Shown here: positions 1 to 9,339 of the stretch, in pieces
Position numbering within the stretch: the first letter of the stretch is position 1
Layout: every line of letters starts with the position of its first letter
DNA from: Niveispirillum lacus
GTDB lineage: Bacteria; Pseudomonadota; Alphaproteobacteria; Azospirillales; Azospirillaceae
Direction: 5' to 3'
DNA: 64,000 nucleotides
NCBI RefSeq assembly: GCF_002251795.1
Contig: NZ_NOXU01000031.1
Location: 434,001-498,000 of the forward strand
Made by a program: the position numbers and the translations under genes
The notes under the pieces: generated by a model
What the model was told of the DNA's origin: nothing
Database searches by the model: none
The model's input: only the letters and a program-made list of their open reading frames with translations

Positions 1-335
1 CGCAGCGTATTGACGCGGCGGTGGCGGCCGGCATTGGCCGGGACCGGATTGCCATCGATCCCGGTATCGGATTCGGCAAGGACCTGTCGCATAATGTCGC
101 GCTGCTGGCCCGAACCGCCGCCCTGCACGGGCTGGGCTGTCCCCTGCTGATCGGGGTCAGCCGTAAACGTTTCATCGCGGCCTTGTCGGCCGGCGAGGCA
201 CCGAAGGACCGTGTGGCCGGGTCTATTGCCGCGGCCCTGCACAGCCTGGGTCAGGGCGCCCATATCCTGCGTGTGCATGACGTGGCCGCGACGATGCAGG
301 CCGTCGCCGTGTGGCAGGCCTTGCAATCGGCGTGA
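1..335 (+). CDS. folP: Dihydropteroate synthase, C-terminal part (5' end outside window)
   Basis: This is the 3' end of an open frame that enters from the left edge (frame from base 3). Dihydropteroate synthase joins p-aminobenzoate to the pterin diphosphate in folate synthesis. The visible part carries the family hallmarks DPGIGFGKD and, further on, GVSRKRF, followed by the closing segment with AGSIAAALHSLGQGAHILRV and VHDVAAT, where pterin-phosphate and sulfonamide contacts lie. It is followed at 62 bp by glmM, the usual folP-glmM neighbour pair. Only about 110 residues are visible, so nothing can be said about the N-terminal barrel. Confidence 0.93.
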   Translation, partial: QRIDAAVAAGIGRDRIAIDPGIGFGKDLSHNVALLARTAALHGLGCPLLIGVSRKRFIAALSAGEAPKDRVAGSIAAALHSLGQGAHILRVHDVAATMQAVAVWQALQSA

Positions 336-359
336 TATAGGTTCTGTCACAGTTTGATC

Positions 360-382
360 AGCCGGCGTGGGGCCGGCTTTCC
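360..382 (+). terminator. Short GC hairpin between folP and glmM
   Basis: A perfect 7-bp inverted repeat (AGCCGGC / GCCGGCT, 5-nt loop) is followed by only three T residues. It lies between the folP stop and the glmM start. It could be a weak terminator or an attenuator-like stem that partly uncouples the two genes. The T-tract is short, so this is tentative. Confidence 0.35.
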
Positions 383-396
383 TGGGACGTATAGAC

Positions 397-1767
397 ATGT
401 CGCGTAAATTGTTCGGCACGGATGGCATCCGCGGTACCGCCAATACCGAGCCGATGACGGCGGAGACGGCGTTGAAGGCGGCGATGGCCGCCGCCCTGCA
501 TTTCCGGCGCGGGGACCATCGCCATACCGTAGTGATCGCCAAGGACACCCGCTTGTCCGGCTATATGCTGGAGCCGGCCCTGACGGCGGGCTTTATCTCC
601 ATGGGCATGGATGTGATCCTGGTGGGGCCGCTGCCCACGCCGGCGGTGGCCATGCTGACCCGGTCCATGCGCGCCGATCTGGGCGTCATGCTGTCAGCCA
701 GCCATAATCCGTTTCAGGACAATGGCATCAAGCTGTTCGGGCCGGACGGATACAAATTATCGGATGAGTTCGAGGCTGAGATTGAGGCGCGCATGGACCT
801 GCCATTCGCGCCTGACCTGGCGGCCCCGCGCGATCTGGGCCGGGCGCAGCGCATGGAAGATGCGTCCGGCCGCTATATCGAAGTCGTGAAAAGCAGTTTC
901 CCGCGTGCCCTGCGCCTCGACGGGATGAAGATCGTCGTCGATTGTGCCCATGGTGCCGCCTATAAGGTGGCGCCGCGGGTGCTGTATGAGTTGGGGGCCG
1001 AGGTCGTCACCCTGTTCAACCAGCCCAACGGCTTCAATATCAATGACAAATGCGGGGCCACCAGCCCGGCCGCCATGCGTGCGGCCGTGGTGGAACACAA
1101 GGCTGACCTGGGCATTGCGCTGGATGGTGACGCCGACCGCCTGATCCTGGCTGATGAGACGGGCACACAGATCGACGGTGATCAGATCATGGCCCTGATC
1201 GGCCAGAGCTGGGCCGAAAGCGGTCGGCTGCGCGGTGGCGGGGTGGTCGCCACGGTCATGTCCAACATGGGCATGGAACTGCATTTGAAAAAGCTGGGCC
1301 TGACCCTGGCGCGCACGGCGGTGGGCGACCGTTATGTGGTAGAGCATATGCGCGAGCATGGGTTCAATGTCGGCGGCGAACAGTCAGGCCATGTGGTCCT
1401 GCCTGACTTTGCCACCACCGGCGACGGGTTGCTGGCTGCGTTGCAGGTGCTGGCCTGCATCCGCAAGGCCGGCCGGCCCGCGTCGGAGGTGCTGCGTGTA
1501 TTTCAACCGCTGCCGCAATTGCTGAAGAATGTGCGTTACGACGCCTCCACCGGCATCCGCCCGCTGGAGGCTGACAGCGTCATGGCGGCCATCCGCGCAG
1601 GTGAGGAGACACTGGCAGGTGTGGGCCGTGTCCTGATCCGCAAATCGGGTACCGAACCGCTGATCCGGGTGATGGCGGAGGGCGAGGATGATGGGCTGGT
1701 CAACCGTGTCGTCGATGATATCTGCGACGCGGTGCGGCGGGTGACCCATTCCGTGGCGGCGGAATAA
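397..1767 (+). CDS. glmM: Phosphoglucosamine mutase
   Basis: GlmM converts glucosamine-6-phosphate to glucosamine-1-phosphate on the cytoplasmic route to UDP-GlcNAc, feeding peptidoglycan and LPS. The 456-aa protein begins [16 protein letters not shown], the typical GlmM opening. The phosphoserine loop is seen as [15 protein letters not shown], the metal-binding loop as DGDADR and the sugar loop as GGEQSGH. The phosphate-binding C-terminal loop is [15 protein letters not shown]. The start at 397 was preferred over an upstream in-frame ATG at 367 because the conserved N-terminus begins exactly there. It sits downstream of folP and upstream of thiD in one probable transcription unit. Confidence 0.97.
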   Translation: MSRKLFGTDGIRGTANTEPMTAETALKAAMAAALHFRRGDHRHTVVIAKDTRLSGYMLEPALTAGFISMGMDVILVGPLPTPAVAMLTRSMRADLGVMLSASHNPFQDNGIKLFGPDGYKLSDEFEAEIEARMDLPFAPDLAAPRDLGRAQRMEDASGRYIEVVKSSFPRALRLDGMKIVVDCAHGAAYKVAPRVLYELGAEVVTLFNQPNGFNINDKCGATSPAAMRAAVVEHKADLGIALDGDADRLILADETGTQIDGDQIMALIGQSWAESGRLRGGGVVATVMSNMGMELHLKKLGLTLARTAVGDRYVVEHMREHGFNVGGEQSGHVVLPDFATTGDGLLAALQVLACIRKAGRPASEVLRVFQPLPQLLKNVRYDASTGIRPLEADSVMAAIRAGEETLAGVGRVLIRKSGTEPLIRVMAEGEDDGLVNRVVDDICDAVRRVTHSVAAE

Positions 1768-1778
1768 AGGGGACGGTG

Positions 1779-2579
1779 ATGAAGGGACGCGTTCTGGTCA
1801 TTGCCGGGTCGGATTCCGGCGGTGGTGCTGGCATCCAGGCCGATATCAAGGCGGTCACGGCGCTGAACGGCTATGCCATGACGGCGATCACCGCGCTGAC
1901 GGCACAGGATACCAAGGGGGTCCATGGCGTGCTGCCGGTCCCTATTGATTTCCTGGTGCAGCAGATCAGCTTGGTTCTGGCCGATATCGGGGCCGATGCC
2001 GTGAAGATTGGCATGTTGGCCACATCCGACATCATCAATGCGGTGGCCGATACCCTGGCAGAGGCCGCACCGGGGGTCGCCATTGTGGCGGATCCGGTGA
2101 TGGTAGCCAAGGGCGGGCACCGACTGCTGGATCAGAGTGCCACTGGCGCCCTGATCCGCCGGCTTGTGCCGTTGGCCGCCATTGTCACACCCAATGTGCC
2201 AGAGGCGGAGGCCATGACCGGTATTGATATCCGCACTGTCGATGACATGCGCCGTGCCGGTCATGCCTTGCTGGAATATGGCGCCAAGGCCGTGCTGATG
2301 AAAGGCGGGCATATGGAGGGGCCGGTGCTGACCGACCTGCTGGTCACCCGCCATGGTGAGCAACTCTTCACCGGTGAGCGGGTGGAGACCAGGCATACCC
2401 ACGGCACCGGCTGTACCTTGTCATCAGCCATTGCCACCGGTCTGGCGCAGGGCATGCCGGTGGCCGAGGCCGTGGCCCGTGCCCGTCGTTATGTCGATAT
2501 CGCCATCCGCACAGCGCCTGGCTTTGGCCAGGGTCACGGGCCGTTGAATCATGCACACACTGTCGGGGATTTCGCATGA
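1779..2579 (+). CDS. thiD: Hydroxymethylpyrimidine/phosphomethylpyrimidine kinase
   Basis: ThiD phosphorylates HMP and HMP-phosphate to HMP-diphosphate for thiamine synthesis. The ribokinase-fold protein (266 aa) opens with VLVIAGSDSGGGAGIQADIK and has the PVMVAKGGHRLL segment. The C-terminal catalytic/anion-hole motif is THGTGCTLSSAIA, whose GTGC is diagnostic. An AAAGGGGA Shine-Dalgarno stretch precedes the ATG at 1779; an adjacent in-frame GTG at 1776 is less likely. It follows glmM by 11 bp and overlaps the next gene by 4 bp (ATGA), so glmM, thiD and the DUF3293 gene are probably co-transcribed. Confidence 0.96.
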   Translation: MKGRVLVIAGSDSGGGAGIQADIKAVTALNGYAMTAITALTAQDTKGVHGVLPVPIDFLVQQISLVLADIGADAVKIGMLATSDIINAVADTLAEAAPGVAIVADPVMVAKGGHRLLDQSATGALIRRLVPLAAIVTPNVPEAEAMTGIDIRTVDDMRRAGHALLEYGAKAVLMKGGHMEGPVLTDLLVTRHGEQLFTGERVETRHTHGTGCTLSSAIATGLAQGMPVAEAVARARRYVDIAIRTAPGFGQGHGPLNHAHTVGDFA

Positions 2580-3010
2580 GCGGCTTTGATCCCAAACTTC
2601 TGAACGCATATCAGCAGACCCAATATGTTGCTCTGGACGGCAAGCGGACGGCCACGGCGCGGATCATGGCCGACCCCGGCGACATCGATGGGCTGCTGGA
2701 GAAGCGCGGGGCGGCGGAACTGGTGTTCATCACCGCCTGGAACCCGCGCAGCATACCCGCAACGCAGGCAGCCAATGAGGCGGCGCATGCCCGACTGATC
2801 GACATCCTGGAGGATGAAGACCTGGATTATGTGCCGGCGGAACTGCGCCCGGCGACCAAGGAATGGCCGGTGGAAAAGGGCGTCGCCATCTTTGACCTGG
2901 CGCCGTTTGATGCGCTGCAACTGGCGGAAATGCTCGGCCAATATGCCATTGTCTGGCAGGGCCAGGGCCAGCCGGCACAATTGCTGTTCACGCGGCTGGC
3001 CCTGGTGTAG
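2576..3010 (+). CDS. DUF3293 family protein
   Basis: A 144-aa cytoplasmic protein of unknown function. The pattern of a short N-terminal YQQTQY segment, an LVFITAWNP motif in the middle, then a dimerising alpha/beta tail fits DUF3293, whose members are about 130-150 aa. The ATG overlaps the thiD stop codon (ATGA), implying translational coupling, although a functional link to thiamine is not established. No signal peptide or membrane segment is visible. The family assignment is from pattern recall and is moderately sure. Confidence 0.8.
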   Translation: MSGFDPKLLNAYQQTQYVALDGKRTATARIMADPGDIDGLLEKRGAAELVFITAWNPRSIPATQAANEAAHARLIDILEDEDLDYVPAELRPATKEWPVEKGVAIFDLAPFDALQLAEMLGQYAIVWQGQGQPAQLLFTRLALV

Positions 3011-3044
3011 CAGAGAACTCCTCACCCTGATCGACGGGCCTGCA

Positions 3045-3908
3045 TCAGTGGGCCAGCAGCAAGGGCAGGCGGGTCTGATTCAACATGGCGCGGGTGACAC
3101 CGCCCAGGATCAGTTCGCGCAGGCGTGAATGGCCATAACCGCCCATGACCAGAAGGTCGGCACCCACGGCGGTACAGGCATCCTGAAGCTGCTGCGCGAC
3201 ACCGCCCGTACCGGAGAGTTTGTGATACTGGGCCGGGATATTGTGCCAGGCCAGATAGTCGACGACCGCGGCAACGTCATCGGCATCGGTACGCATTGTA
3301 TCGACACCCAGCACATGAACCGCGTCCGCCCCCGCCAGAAGCGGCATGGCCAGGGCCAGGGCGCGTGCCGACTGCGTGCGACCGTTCCAGGCGATGGCGA
3401 CAACACGGCCCAACATGCCGGGCGGAGTTTCCGGTGCGACCAGCAGCGGACGACCCCCTTCCAGCAGGGCAGCTTCCAGCCCGACCAGGACGGCGGTGCG
3501 ATCTTCGTTGGCGACCGAGGGGAAGACGGTCAGGTCGGACAAGCGCGCCGCGGCCGCCATCACATCCTCCGTCACGCCAGCGGCCTCAGCAAAGAAACCG
3601 CTGACCCGATCGCTGCCGGGCGGGCGCTCACACCAGACACCGCCAGCGGCAGCCAGTGCCCGGTCCAGATGGTCGCGCGCCTTGGTGGCATGGTTCCTGT
3701 TTTCCTGCTCCAGCGATTTCATCAGATCCTGGATCAGGGCTCCCGACAGGCCTTCACCCACCATCGGCATCACGTCGCGTGGATCGGCGCGCAGATACAG
3801 TGCTTCGACATTGCCCTTGGCGGGGGCGGCCAACAGCAGCGCCGCCGTCAGGGCCGCGGCATCGCGGGTGCCGCCGGTGACAAAACAAGTGATCTTGCGA
3901 AAAGCCAT
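3045..3908 (-). CDS. Tandem-domain universal stress protein (UspA family)
   Basis: The 287-aa protein consists of two Usp folds. The second ends with the ATP-binding signature GADLLVMGGYGHSRLRELI and continues into GGVTRAML, matching the G-2X-G-9X-G-(S/T) pattern. The first half lacks a clear version of this signature, as is common in two-domain Usp proteins where only one half binds nucleotide. An AAGGGGA ribosome site lies about 9 nt before the ATG. It is convergent with the thiD/DUF3293 unit, with 34 bp between the stops. The role is probably cytoplasmic stress adaptation; no regulator is adjacent. Confidence 0.9.
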   Translation of the reverse strand: MAFRKITCFVTGGTRDAAALTAALLLAAPAKGNVEALYLRADPRDVMPMVGEGLSGALIQDLMKSLEQENRNHATKARDHLDRALAAAGGVWCERPPGSDRVSGFFAEAAGVTEDVMAAAARLSDLTVFPSVANEDRTAVLVGLEAALLEGGRPLLVAPETPPGMLGRVVAIAWNGRTQSARALALAMPLLAGADAVHVLGVDTMRTDADDVAAVVDYLAWHNIPAQYHKLSGTGGVAQQLQDACTAVGADLLVMGGYGHSRLRELILGGVTRAMLNQTRLPLLLAH

Positions 3909-4071
3909 GACCGGTCCCCTTTCAGCCGTTTCGCGGCCATTGCCGCCTGGAAACGCATCCTTGACCCAGCATCACGCCAGAGGCCGGTCGGGAGCATTGA
4001 CATGGATCACCCGACCGGATTTCCATGATAACAGATTGGCGGAAAAAATGTCGGGCCCCTTAGGCAGACGA

Positions 4072-5691
4072 TCAATGTCCGATCTGTCTGCGGGCGATGG
4101 CGGTGGTTTCGTCTGCATCACCGCTGGCCGGGATCACCTCCCAACGCATGTCGCCAAGGTCATACGCGGCCTGTCGCCGCACCACCGCCGTGGTCGCGTC
4201 TGAGGCATCGCCACGTCTACGCGCCACGCGGGCCAGGGTCACGGCCTGATCGGCGACCAGCCACAGACCGGTGAAGGCGACACCTGCCGCCTGTGCCACT
4301 GCCTCCACAGCTTGGCGCTGGTCGGGTCGGGCATAGACCGCGTCGCAGATCACGCCATGATGCCCGTCCAGCACCAGACCAGCCCGACCCGCCAGTTCGG
4401 CATAGGTACGGCCGGTATGGTCGGGGCCATAGAAGCTTTCAGGCAGCGCCGTGTTGGCGTCCACACCCGCCAGCCATTTGCGCAGCATGTCCGACCGCAG
4501 GATCACCGCACCCGGCGCTGGTCCCAGGGTCGGGGCCAGCGCCCGCGCCAACGTCGTCTTGCCGGTGCCCGAAAGCCCGCCAATGGCCACCAGCGCCGGT
4601 GGCGATGGCGACAGAAGCCGGTTGGCAAGGTCGAGATAGGCGCAGGCCTCTACCCGCAGCAATGCGGCCTGTCCGGCATCAAGCTGGCCGAGTGCCGCCG
4701 ATGCCGTCAGATGGGCGCGGATGCCGGCCCGGACCGACATAAACAAGGGCAGCAGCGCCAGACCCGCAAGATCGCCGGTAATGTCCAGATACGCGTTGAA
4801 CAGGATGTTGGCCAGACGGCGTAACCGGCGATGTTCCAGATCCATCAACAGAAAGGCCAGATCATAGAGGACATCGGTCACCGCGATGCGGTCGCCGAAT
4901 TCGACACAGTCAAAGGGTACCGGCCTTCCATCCAGCATGACGATATTGCGGAGATGCAGATCGCCATGGCAGTGGCGGATATAGCCGGCATCACGGCGCC
5001 GGTCGATCAGTTCGGCCCCCGCCATCAGCGCCTGTTCCGTCGCGCGGTCCAGCCGTTCCACAGCATTGGCATCGAAAACCGGGCCGTGTCGGCGCATTTC
5101 ACGGATGTTCGTACGGGCCAGATCAGCCATTTCCCCCGCGCCCGGCGCGTTGGGTCGCGGTTCGGCCATGTCATGGAAGTCGGCAATGGTGGCGGCCAGA
5201 TCGCGCATGATGGCCGGCGACAGGATACCGTCCGCTGCCATCCGGTCCAGCAGGGCCGTCTGCGGGAACCGTCGCATGGTGACCAGATATTCCAGCACCG
5301 ATGGGTCCGGCCCGCCATCGGGCGCCACCGGTGCCTGTTCCACCAAATGGATGCTGCCATCGCCTGAACGCACCAACCCGCCTACGCCCAAATAGAGATC
5401 AGGGGCCGTCCGTCGGTTCAGTGCCAGTTCCGCCTCGCAGGCGTTCAGACGCAGGGACAGGGTTGCGTAATCAAAAAACGGGTAGGTGACGGCCCGCTTC
5501 ATTTTCCAGGCACGGTCACCGCTCATGAAGATGCGTGCGGCGTGGGTGTCGATCCGGTCGATGGTGACGCCGGCGGGCAGGCCATGGGTCGCGGCAGCGG
5601 ACATCAGCGCAATAGCCTGCTGCTGCCCGCCTTCTCCCGGTTCGGTCACTTGTGTCGCCGGACTGCTGTGCATGCGCAACACCCTTGTCAT
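4072..5691 (-). CDS. Fused aminoglycoside-phosphotransferase-like / P-loop kinase protein
   Basis: A 539-aa two-domain protein. The N-terminal about 340 residues are a protein-kinase-like APH fold with the catalytic loop HCHGDLHLRNIVML and the metal motif VPFDCVEF. The C-terminal part starts with a Walker A loop, AIGGLSGTGKTTLARAL, followed by a gluconate/zeta-type kinase fold (ICDAVYARPDQR, then ARVARRRGDASD). This fusion is widespread in Proteobacteria and usually annotated as a bifunctional aminoglycoside phosphotransferase/ATP-binding protein; its substrate is not known. It stands alone, divergent from the PEP carboxylase homologue. Antibiotic resistance should not be inferred from the name. 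Confidence 0.88.
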   Translation of the reverse strand: MTRVLRMHSSPATQVTEPGEGGQQQAIALMSAAATHGLPAGVTIDRIDTHAARIFMSGDRAWKMKRAVTYPFFDYATLSLRLNACEAELALNRRTAPDLYLGVGGLVRSGDGSIHLVEQAPVAPDGGPDPSVLEYLVTMRRFPQTALLDRMAADGILSPAIMRDLAATIADFHDMAEPRPNAPGAGEMADLARTNIREMRRHGPVFDANAVERLDRATEQALMAGAELIDRRRDAGYIRHCHGDLHLRNIVMLDGRPVPFDCVEFGDRIAVTDVLYDLAFLLMDLEHRRLRRLANILFNAYLDITGDLAGLALLPLFMSVRAGIRAHLTASAALGQLDAGQAALLRVEACAYLDLANRLLSPSPPALVAIGGLSGTGKTTLARALAPTLGPAPGAVILRSDMLRKWLAGVDANTALPESFYGPDHTGRTYAELAGRAGLVLDGHHGVICDAVYARPDQRQAVEAVAQAAGVAFTGLWLVADQAVTLARVARRRGDASDATTAVVRRQAAYDLGDMRWEVIPASGDADETTAIARRQIGH

Positions 5692-5888
5692 GATCTGTCA
5701 TGTAAGCGAATGACGTTACAAGTAATCTATCGCCTGTGGCTCGCACCTGCTTTATTCTATCTCTTCAAACTTAGCCGCGATGTGGACTGAATATGTCCGC
5801 TATACGCCTTTTGGTCGTTGACAGATGTAACGGAATTACCGCACCCTGCGACGCTGCGCCGCAATAGAGAGCGGCGATTCTGCTGACG

Positions 5889-8800
5889 ATGGAAGCCCCC
5901 ATGCCGCTGGACCCCGCCATGCCCCAAGCCGCCGCCCCGTCCGATCTGGAGTTCCTGGGTACGACTACGGCCAAGGGGGCATTGCTGTCCACCAAACAGA
6001 CACGTTTCCCAGCGCCCAAGGCGTTGGATGCGCGCGCCTTGGCGGCCGATCTGATGGGCCAGCTTGACCGGTTCAGCGCCGAAGCCAAGATTGATCCTTT
6101 CGCCAACCCCGTCATGCTGCTGGCCCTTGATATCTCCCGCCGCGTGGCATCGGGCGAATTGTCGCCCGGCGCGTTGGAACAGTTGATCCAGTACCTGTCT
6201 GCCGAAGGTTTCCTGGCCCGGTCGGCGCGCCTGTCCAATTATCTGGGTGAGGCGTCGCCTGAAGCCAATGCCAGCCGCATGGAGGAGTTACTTGATGTTG
6301 CCGCCGCCGGCAGTGGTGGTGATCCGCTGACCTTCGAGGCGTTCCAGAAACTGGTCGAGAAGGAGGTGTTCGGTATCGTTATTACCGCGCATCCGACCTT
6401 TAATTTGGCCGGTGCGCAGATGACAATCATGGCCTGTCTGGCCACCGGGCGCGACCAGAATGGCAAGGTCCTGACACCGGAGGCACGCGAAGCGCTGATC
6501 CGGCAGATGGCGACGGCGGAACATGCGCCGGAAGACATGTCGCTGACCCGCGAACATGAACTGTCACTGGACGCCATCGCCAATATCCAGATTGCTATCC
6601 GGGCGCTGTATCGCGCCGTGCTGCGCGTGGGGCGGCGGCACTATCCGGAGCGCTGGACCGAACTGACGCCGCGCCTGCTGACGGTGGCGTCGTGGGTGGG
6701 TTACGATCTGGATGGGCGTTCCGACATTCGCTGGTCGGACACGCTGCATAAGCGCCTGATCGTGCAGCAGCGGCAATTGCGCTATTACCTATCCAATCTG
6801 CGGGATATCCGCGCCGGCGCCCCGTCGCTGGAAGATCTGCGCCACACGCTGGCCCTGATCGAAAGCCGGCTGGCCCTGGCGCTCAACCAGGTGACGGATG
6901 AGATTGCAGCCTTTGGCGGGTCGGAAGCGCAGGATCTGGACCATCTGCGCCGTATTGCCAAGCGCATGCATGAAGGGCTGCCCCTGCGGCTGGTCGATGC
7001 CACGGAAGCCATTGAATTTGTGAACCGGGGTATCCGTCTCTCCGCCGCCATCGACGGCGAGCAGGCGCTGGCCACCGTCGAGCAGCTTGCCGTGCTGCGC
7101 GCGGAGCTGGCGACCTTCGGTCTGGGGATGGCCCATACCCATGTCCGTCTGAACAGCACACAGGTCCATAACGCCATCCGCAAGGCCGTGGGTCTGGATA
7201 GTGCGGCGGATGATCCGCGTTACCGCCAATCTTACCTGTCCACCCTGACCGACCTCCTGGACAAGGTGGAGCCAGTCAATATCAACTTCGGTTCGGTCGT
7301 GGCCGAACGCACCAGCGCCAAGCGCCTGTTCATGGTCGTGGCGCAGATGCTGAAATATTCCGACGCCCGCACGCCCATCCGGTTCCTGATCGCCGAGAGC
7401 GAAAGCGCCTTCACAGTCCTGTCGGCCCTGTATTTCGCCAAGCTGTTCGGGGTTGAGGACCGCGTCGATATCAGCCCGCTCTTTGAGACCGAAAAGGCGC
7501 TGGAGACCGGCAGCCGCATCATCGAGCAATTGCTAGAGAATCCCCATTACCGCACTTATGTGCAGACGCGCGGGCGGCTTTGCATCCAGACCGGTTATTC
7601 CGATGCCGGTCGTTATCTGGGCCAGACGCCAGCCAGTGCGTCGATTGAGCGTCTGCGCCTGCGGGTGATGCGGTTGTTCACCCGCCATGCGCTGACCAAT
7701 GTGCAACTGGTGATTTTTGACACGCACGGCGAAAGCATCGGCCGTGGCGGTCACCCGGCCGGCTTGCATAACCGTCTTGCCTATGTCAGCCCGCCGGCCA
7801 CCCTGGCCTTTGCGGCCAAGCACAATATCGAGCTGAAGCAGGAAGTCAGCTTCCAGGGCGGCGACGGCTATACCTATTTCGTGACACCGGCCTCGGCCCT
7901 GGCCGTTGTTACCCGCATCCTGGAATATATGATCGGGACTGCCAAGCCCGACCTGGATCATGATGTCTTTTATGCCAAGGGCGATTATATCCGCGAATTC
8001 TTCACCACCGTGAAGACCTTCCAGGTCGGGTTGGTCGAAGACCCGAATTATGGTGAACTGCTGGCGGCCTTCGGCACCAACCTGCTGTTCCCCAGCGGCA
8101 GCCGCGCGATCAAACGCCAGCATGACAGCGCGCCCGACCCCGCGGCCCGTGTCATGGCCGGACAGTTCCGCGCCATCCCGCATAATGCAGTGCTGTTGCA
8201 GATGGGGCTGCCCGCCAATGTCTTGTCCGGTGTGGGCGAGGCGATCGACCGCGACCCTGAACAATTCCGCACCCTCTTTGCCACCTCCGCCCGGTTCCGG
8301 GAACTGATCGGCATTGTTGTCTATGGGGCGGCGGTGAGTTGTCCGGACGCGCTCAAGGCCTATGTCGACACGCTTGACCCCGGCCATTGGCTGACCCGGG
8401 CGGCGCGGGCTGAGAACCCCATGGAAGCCGATGATATGCGCCGCATTGCCGGCGTCCTGGAAGAAACCCCGACACAGGCGCGACTGGTGCGGATTTTCCG
8501 CAAGCTTTATCGTGATTACGGGGTGCTGCGACAGAATCTGGAACGGGCAGGGGCGGCGCCTAAGCCGAACCCGGAACTGGACCGGCATCTGGCGTTGCTG
8601 CACGCGGTACGCCTGTCCTTGATCCACCAGATCTATCGTCTGGCCGTGCATATTCCGGAATTCTCCAGCCAGCATTCGATCACCAACCAGCGGCTGGTCA
8701 CGCGGCTGATGCATCTGGATGTGCCCTGGGCGCTGGAACAACTGGCCCGTATCTTTCCGGCGCGGACCGATGTCACGCTGGATGAAGGGTTCGGAGAAGT

Positions 8801-8936
8801 GGCAACCTATGTCAGTGACGAGAGCCAGGATTACAGCCAGGAAAACCAGAATATTTTCCGGCCCATCGCTTCGCTCTATGAACTGGTTCGCCGGACCAGC
8901 AACGCGCTGACCCAACGGATCGGCTTTTTCGGGTAA
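5889..8936 (+). CDS. ppc: Divergent phosphoenolpyruvate carboxylase homologue
   Basis: A 1015-aa protein of the PEPC fold, which forms oxaloacetate from PEP and bicarbonate. The first active-site motif is present as ITAHPTF (usual TAHPTE, His kept, Glu lost). The metal ligands appear in SPLFET and QTGYSDAGRYLG, where the usual lysine of YSDSAKDAG is Arg. The glycine-rich loop reads DTHGESIGRGGHP instead of HGRGGSIGRGGAP, so the first arginine is replaced while the second is kept. The C-terminus is GFFG rather than NTG but keeps the final glycine. The length exceeds the usual 880-930 aa. It may be a variant PEPC or a paralogue with altered activity. The start could also be the ATG at 5901. Confidence 0.82.
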   Translation: MEAPMPLDPAMPQAAAPSDLEFLGTTTAKGALLSTKQTRFPAPKALDARALAADLMGQLDRFSAEAKIDPFANPVMLLALDISRRVASGELSPGALEQLIQYLSAEGFLARSARLSNYLGEASPEANASRMEELLDVAAAGSGGDPLTFEAFQKLVEKEVFGIVITAHPTFNLAGAQMTIMACLATGRDQNGKVLTPEAREALIRQMATAEHAPEDMSLTREHELSLDAIANIQIAIRALYRAVLRVGRRHYPERWTELTPRLLTVASWVGYDLDGRSDIRWSDTLHKRLIVQQRQLRYYLSNLRDIRAGAPSLEDLRHTLALIESRLALALNQVTDEIAAFGGSEAQDLDHLRRIAKRMHEGLPLRLVDATEAIEFVNRGIRLSAAIDGEQALATVEQLAVLRAELATFGLGMAHTHVRLNSTQVHNAIRKAVGLDSAADDPRYRQSYLSTLTDLLDKVEPVNINFGSVVAERTSAKRLFMVVAQMLKYSDARTPIRFLIAESESAFTVLSALYFAKLFGVEDRVDISPLFETEKALETGSRIIEQLLENPHYRTYVQTRGRLCIQTGYSDAGRYLGQTPASASIERLRLRVMRLFTRHALTNVQLVIFDTHGESIGRGGHPAGLHNRLAYVSPPATLAFAAKHNIELKQEVSFQGGDGYTYFVTPASALAVVTRILEYMIGTAKPDLDHDVFYAKGDYIREFFTTVKTFQVGLVEDPNYGELLAAFGTNLLFPSGSRAIKRQHDSAPDPAARVMAGQFRAIPHNAVLLQMGLPANVLSGVGEAIDRDPEQFRTLFATSARFRELIGIVVYGAAVSCPDALKAYVDTLDPGHWLTRAARAENPMEADDMRRIAGVLEETPTQARLVRIFRKLYRDYGVLRQNLERAGAAPKPNPELDRHLALLHAVRLSLIHQIYRLAVHIPEFSSQHSITNQRLVTRLMHLDVPWALEQLARIFPARTDVTLDEGFGEVATYVSDESQDYSQENQNIFRPIASLYELVRRTSNALTQRIGFFG

Positions 8937-8958
8937 CTGGCCAAGCCCTGAACAGATC

Positions 8959-8996
8959 AAGGGGGTGATGGTTGCTGCCGTCACCCCCTTTCTTCT
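8959..8996 (+). terminator. Rho-independent terminator after ppc
   Basis: A perfect 10-bp inverted repeat (arms 8959-8968 and 8981-8990, 12-nt loop) ends in a T-containing tail 22 bp beyond the ppc stop. On the minus strand the mirror image could also serve the DUF1127-like gene, which ends at 9004. Confidence 0.75.
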
Positions 8997-9003
8997 GTCA
9001 GTC

Positions 9004-9204
9004 TCAAAGTCCCACATCCCGCTTCAAGTGTGGGGAAAGCCCGAGGCGGTACGCCTCACCAGCGAGCAATTCGGTCAACACCGACTGCAATTGTGCGGCC
9101 AGGCCCGATAGCGCCGTGGTCCGGCGCGAAGGCGGCGTAACGGGGTCGAGAGCCAGGGTCTGCGGCCGCAACGCGGCCCCATGGGCAAAGTTCAGCTTTT
9201 GCAT
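9004..9204 (-). CDS. Small DUF1127-like protein
   Basis: A 66-aa protein whose C-terminal half (LAAQLQSVLTELLAGEAYRL, then GLSPHLKRDVGL) resembles the DUF1127 helix-turn segment, which normally ends in L..DIGL. DUF1127 proteins are short arginine-containing proteins in alphaproteobacteria, several linked to stress or RNA regulation. It is divergent from the GcvA-like LysR gene at 9340, with 135 bp of shared upstream DNA. The adjacency of DUF1127 and GcvA-type regulators suggests that the regulator controls it, which is inference. The gene is short, so confidence is moderate. Confidence 0.6.
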   Translation of the reverse strand: MQKLNFAHGAALRPQTLALDPVTPPSRRTTALSGLAAQLQSVLTELLAGEAYRLGLSPHLKRDVGL

Positions 9205-9339
9205 TGTCAGGGTTCCTTTCCGAACCGCATGATCAGGGGTAGCTTTGTGTTGCTCTCCTTATCGCTCCTTTCCAGCCTGGACGACAAACGAGTAATCCCG
9301 ATAGGATGCATTAACTGAGTTTGTGCATGAGGGTTTGTC

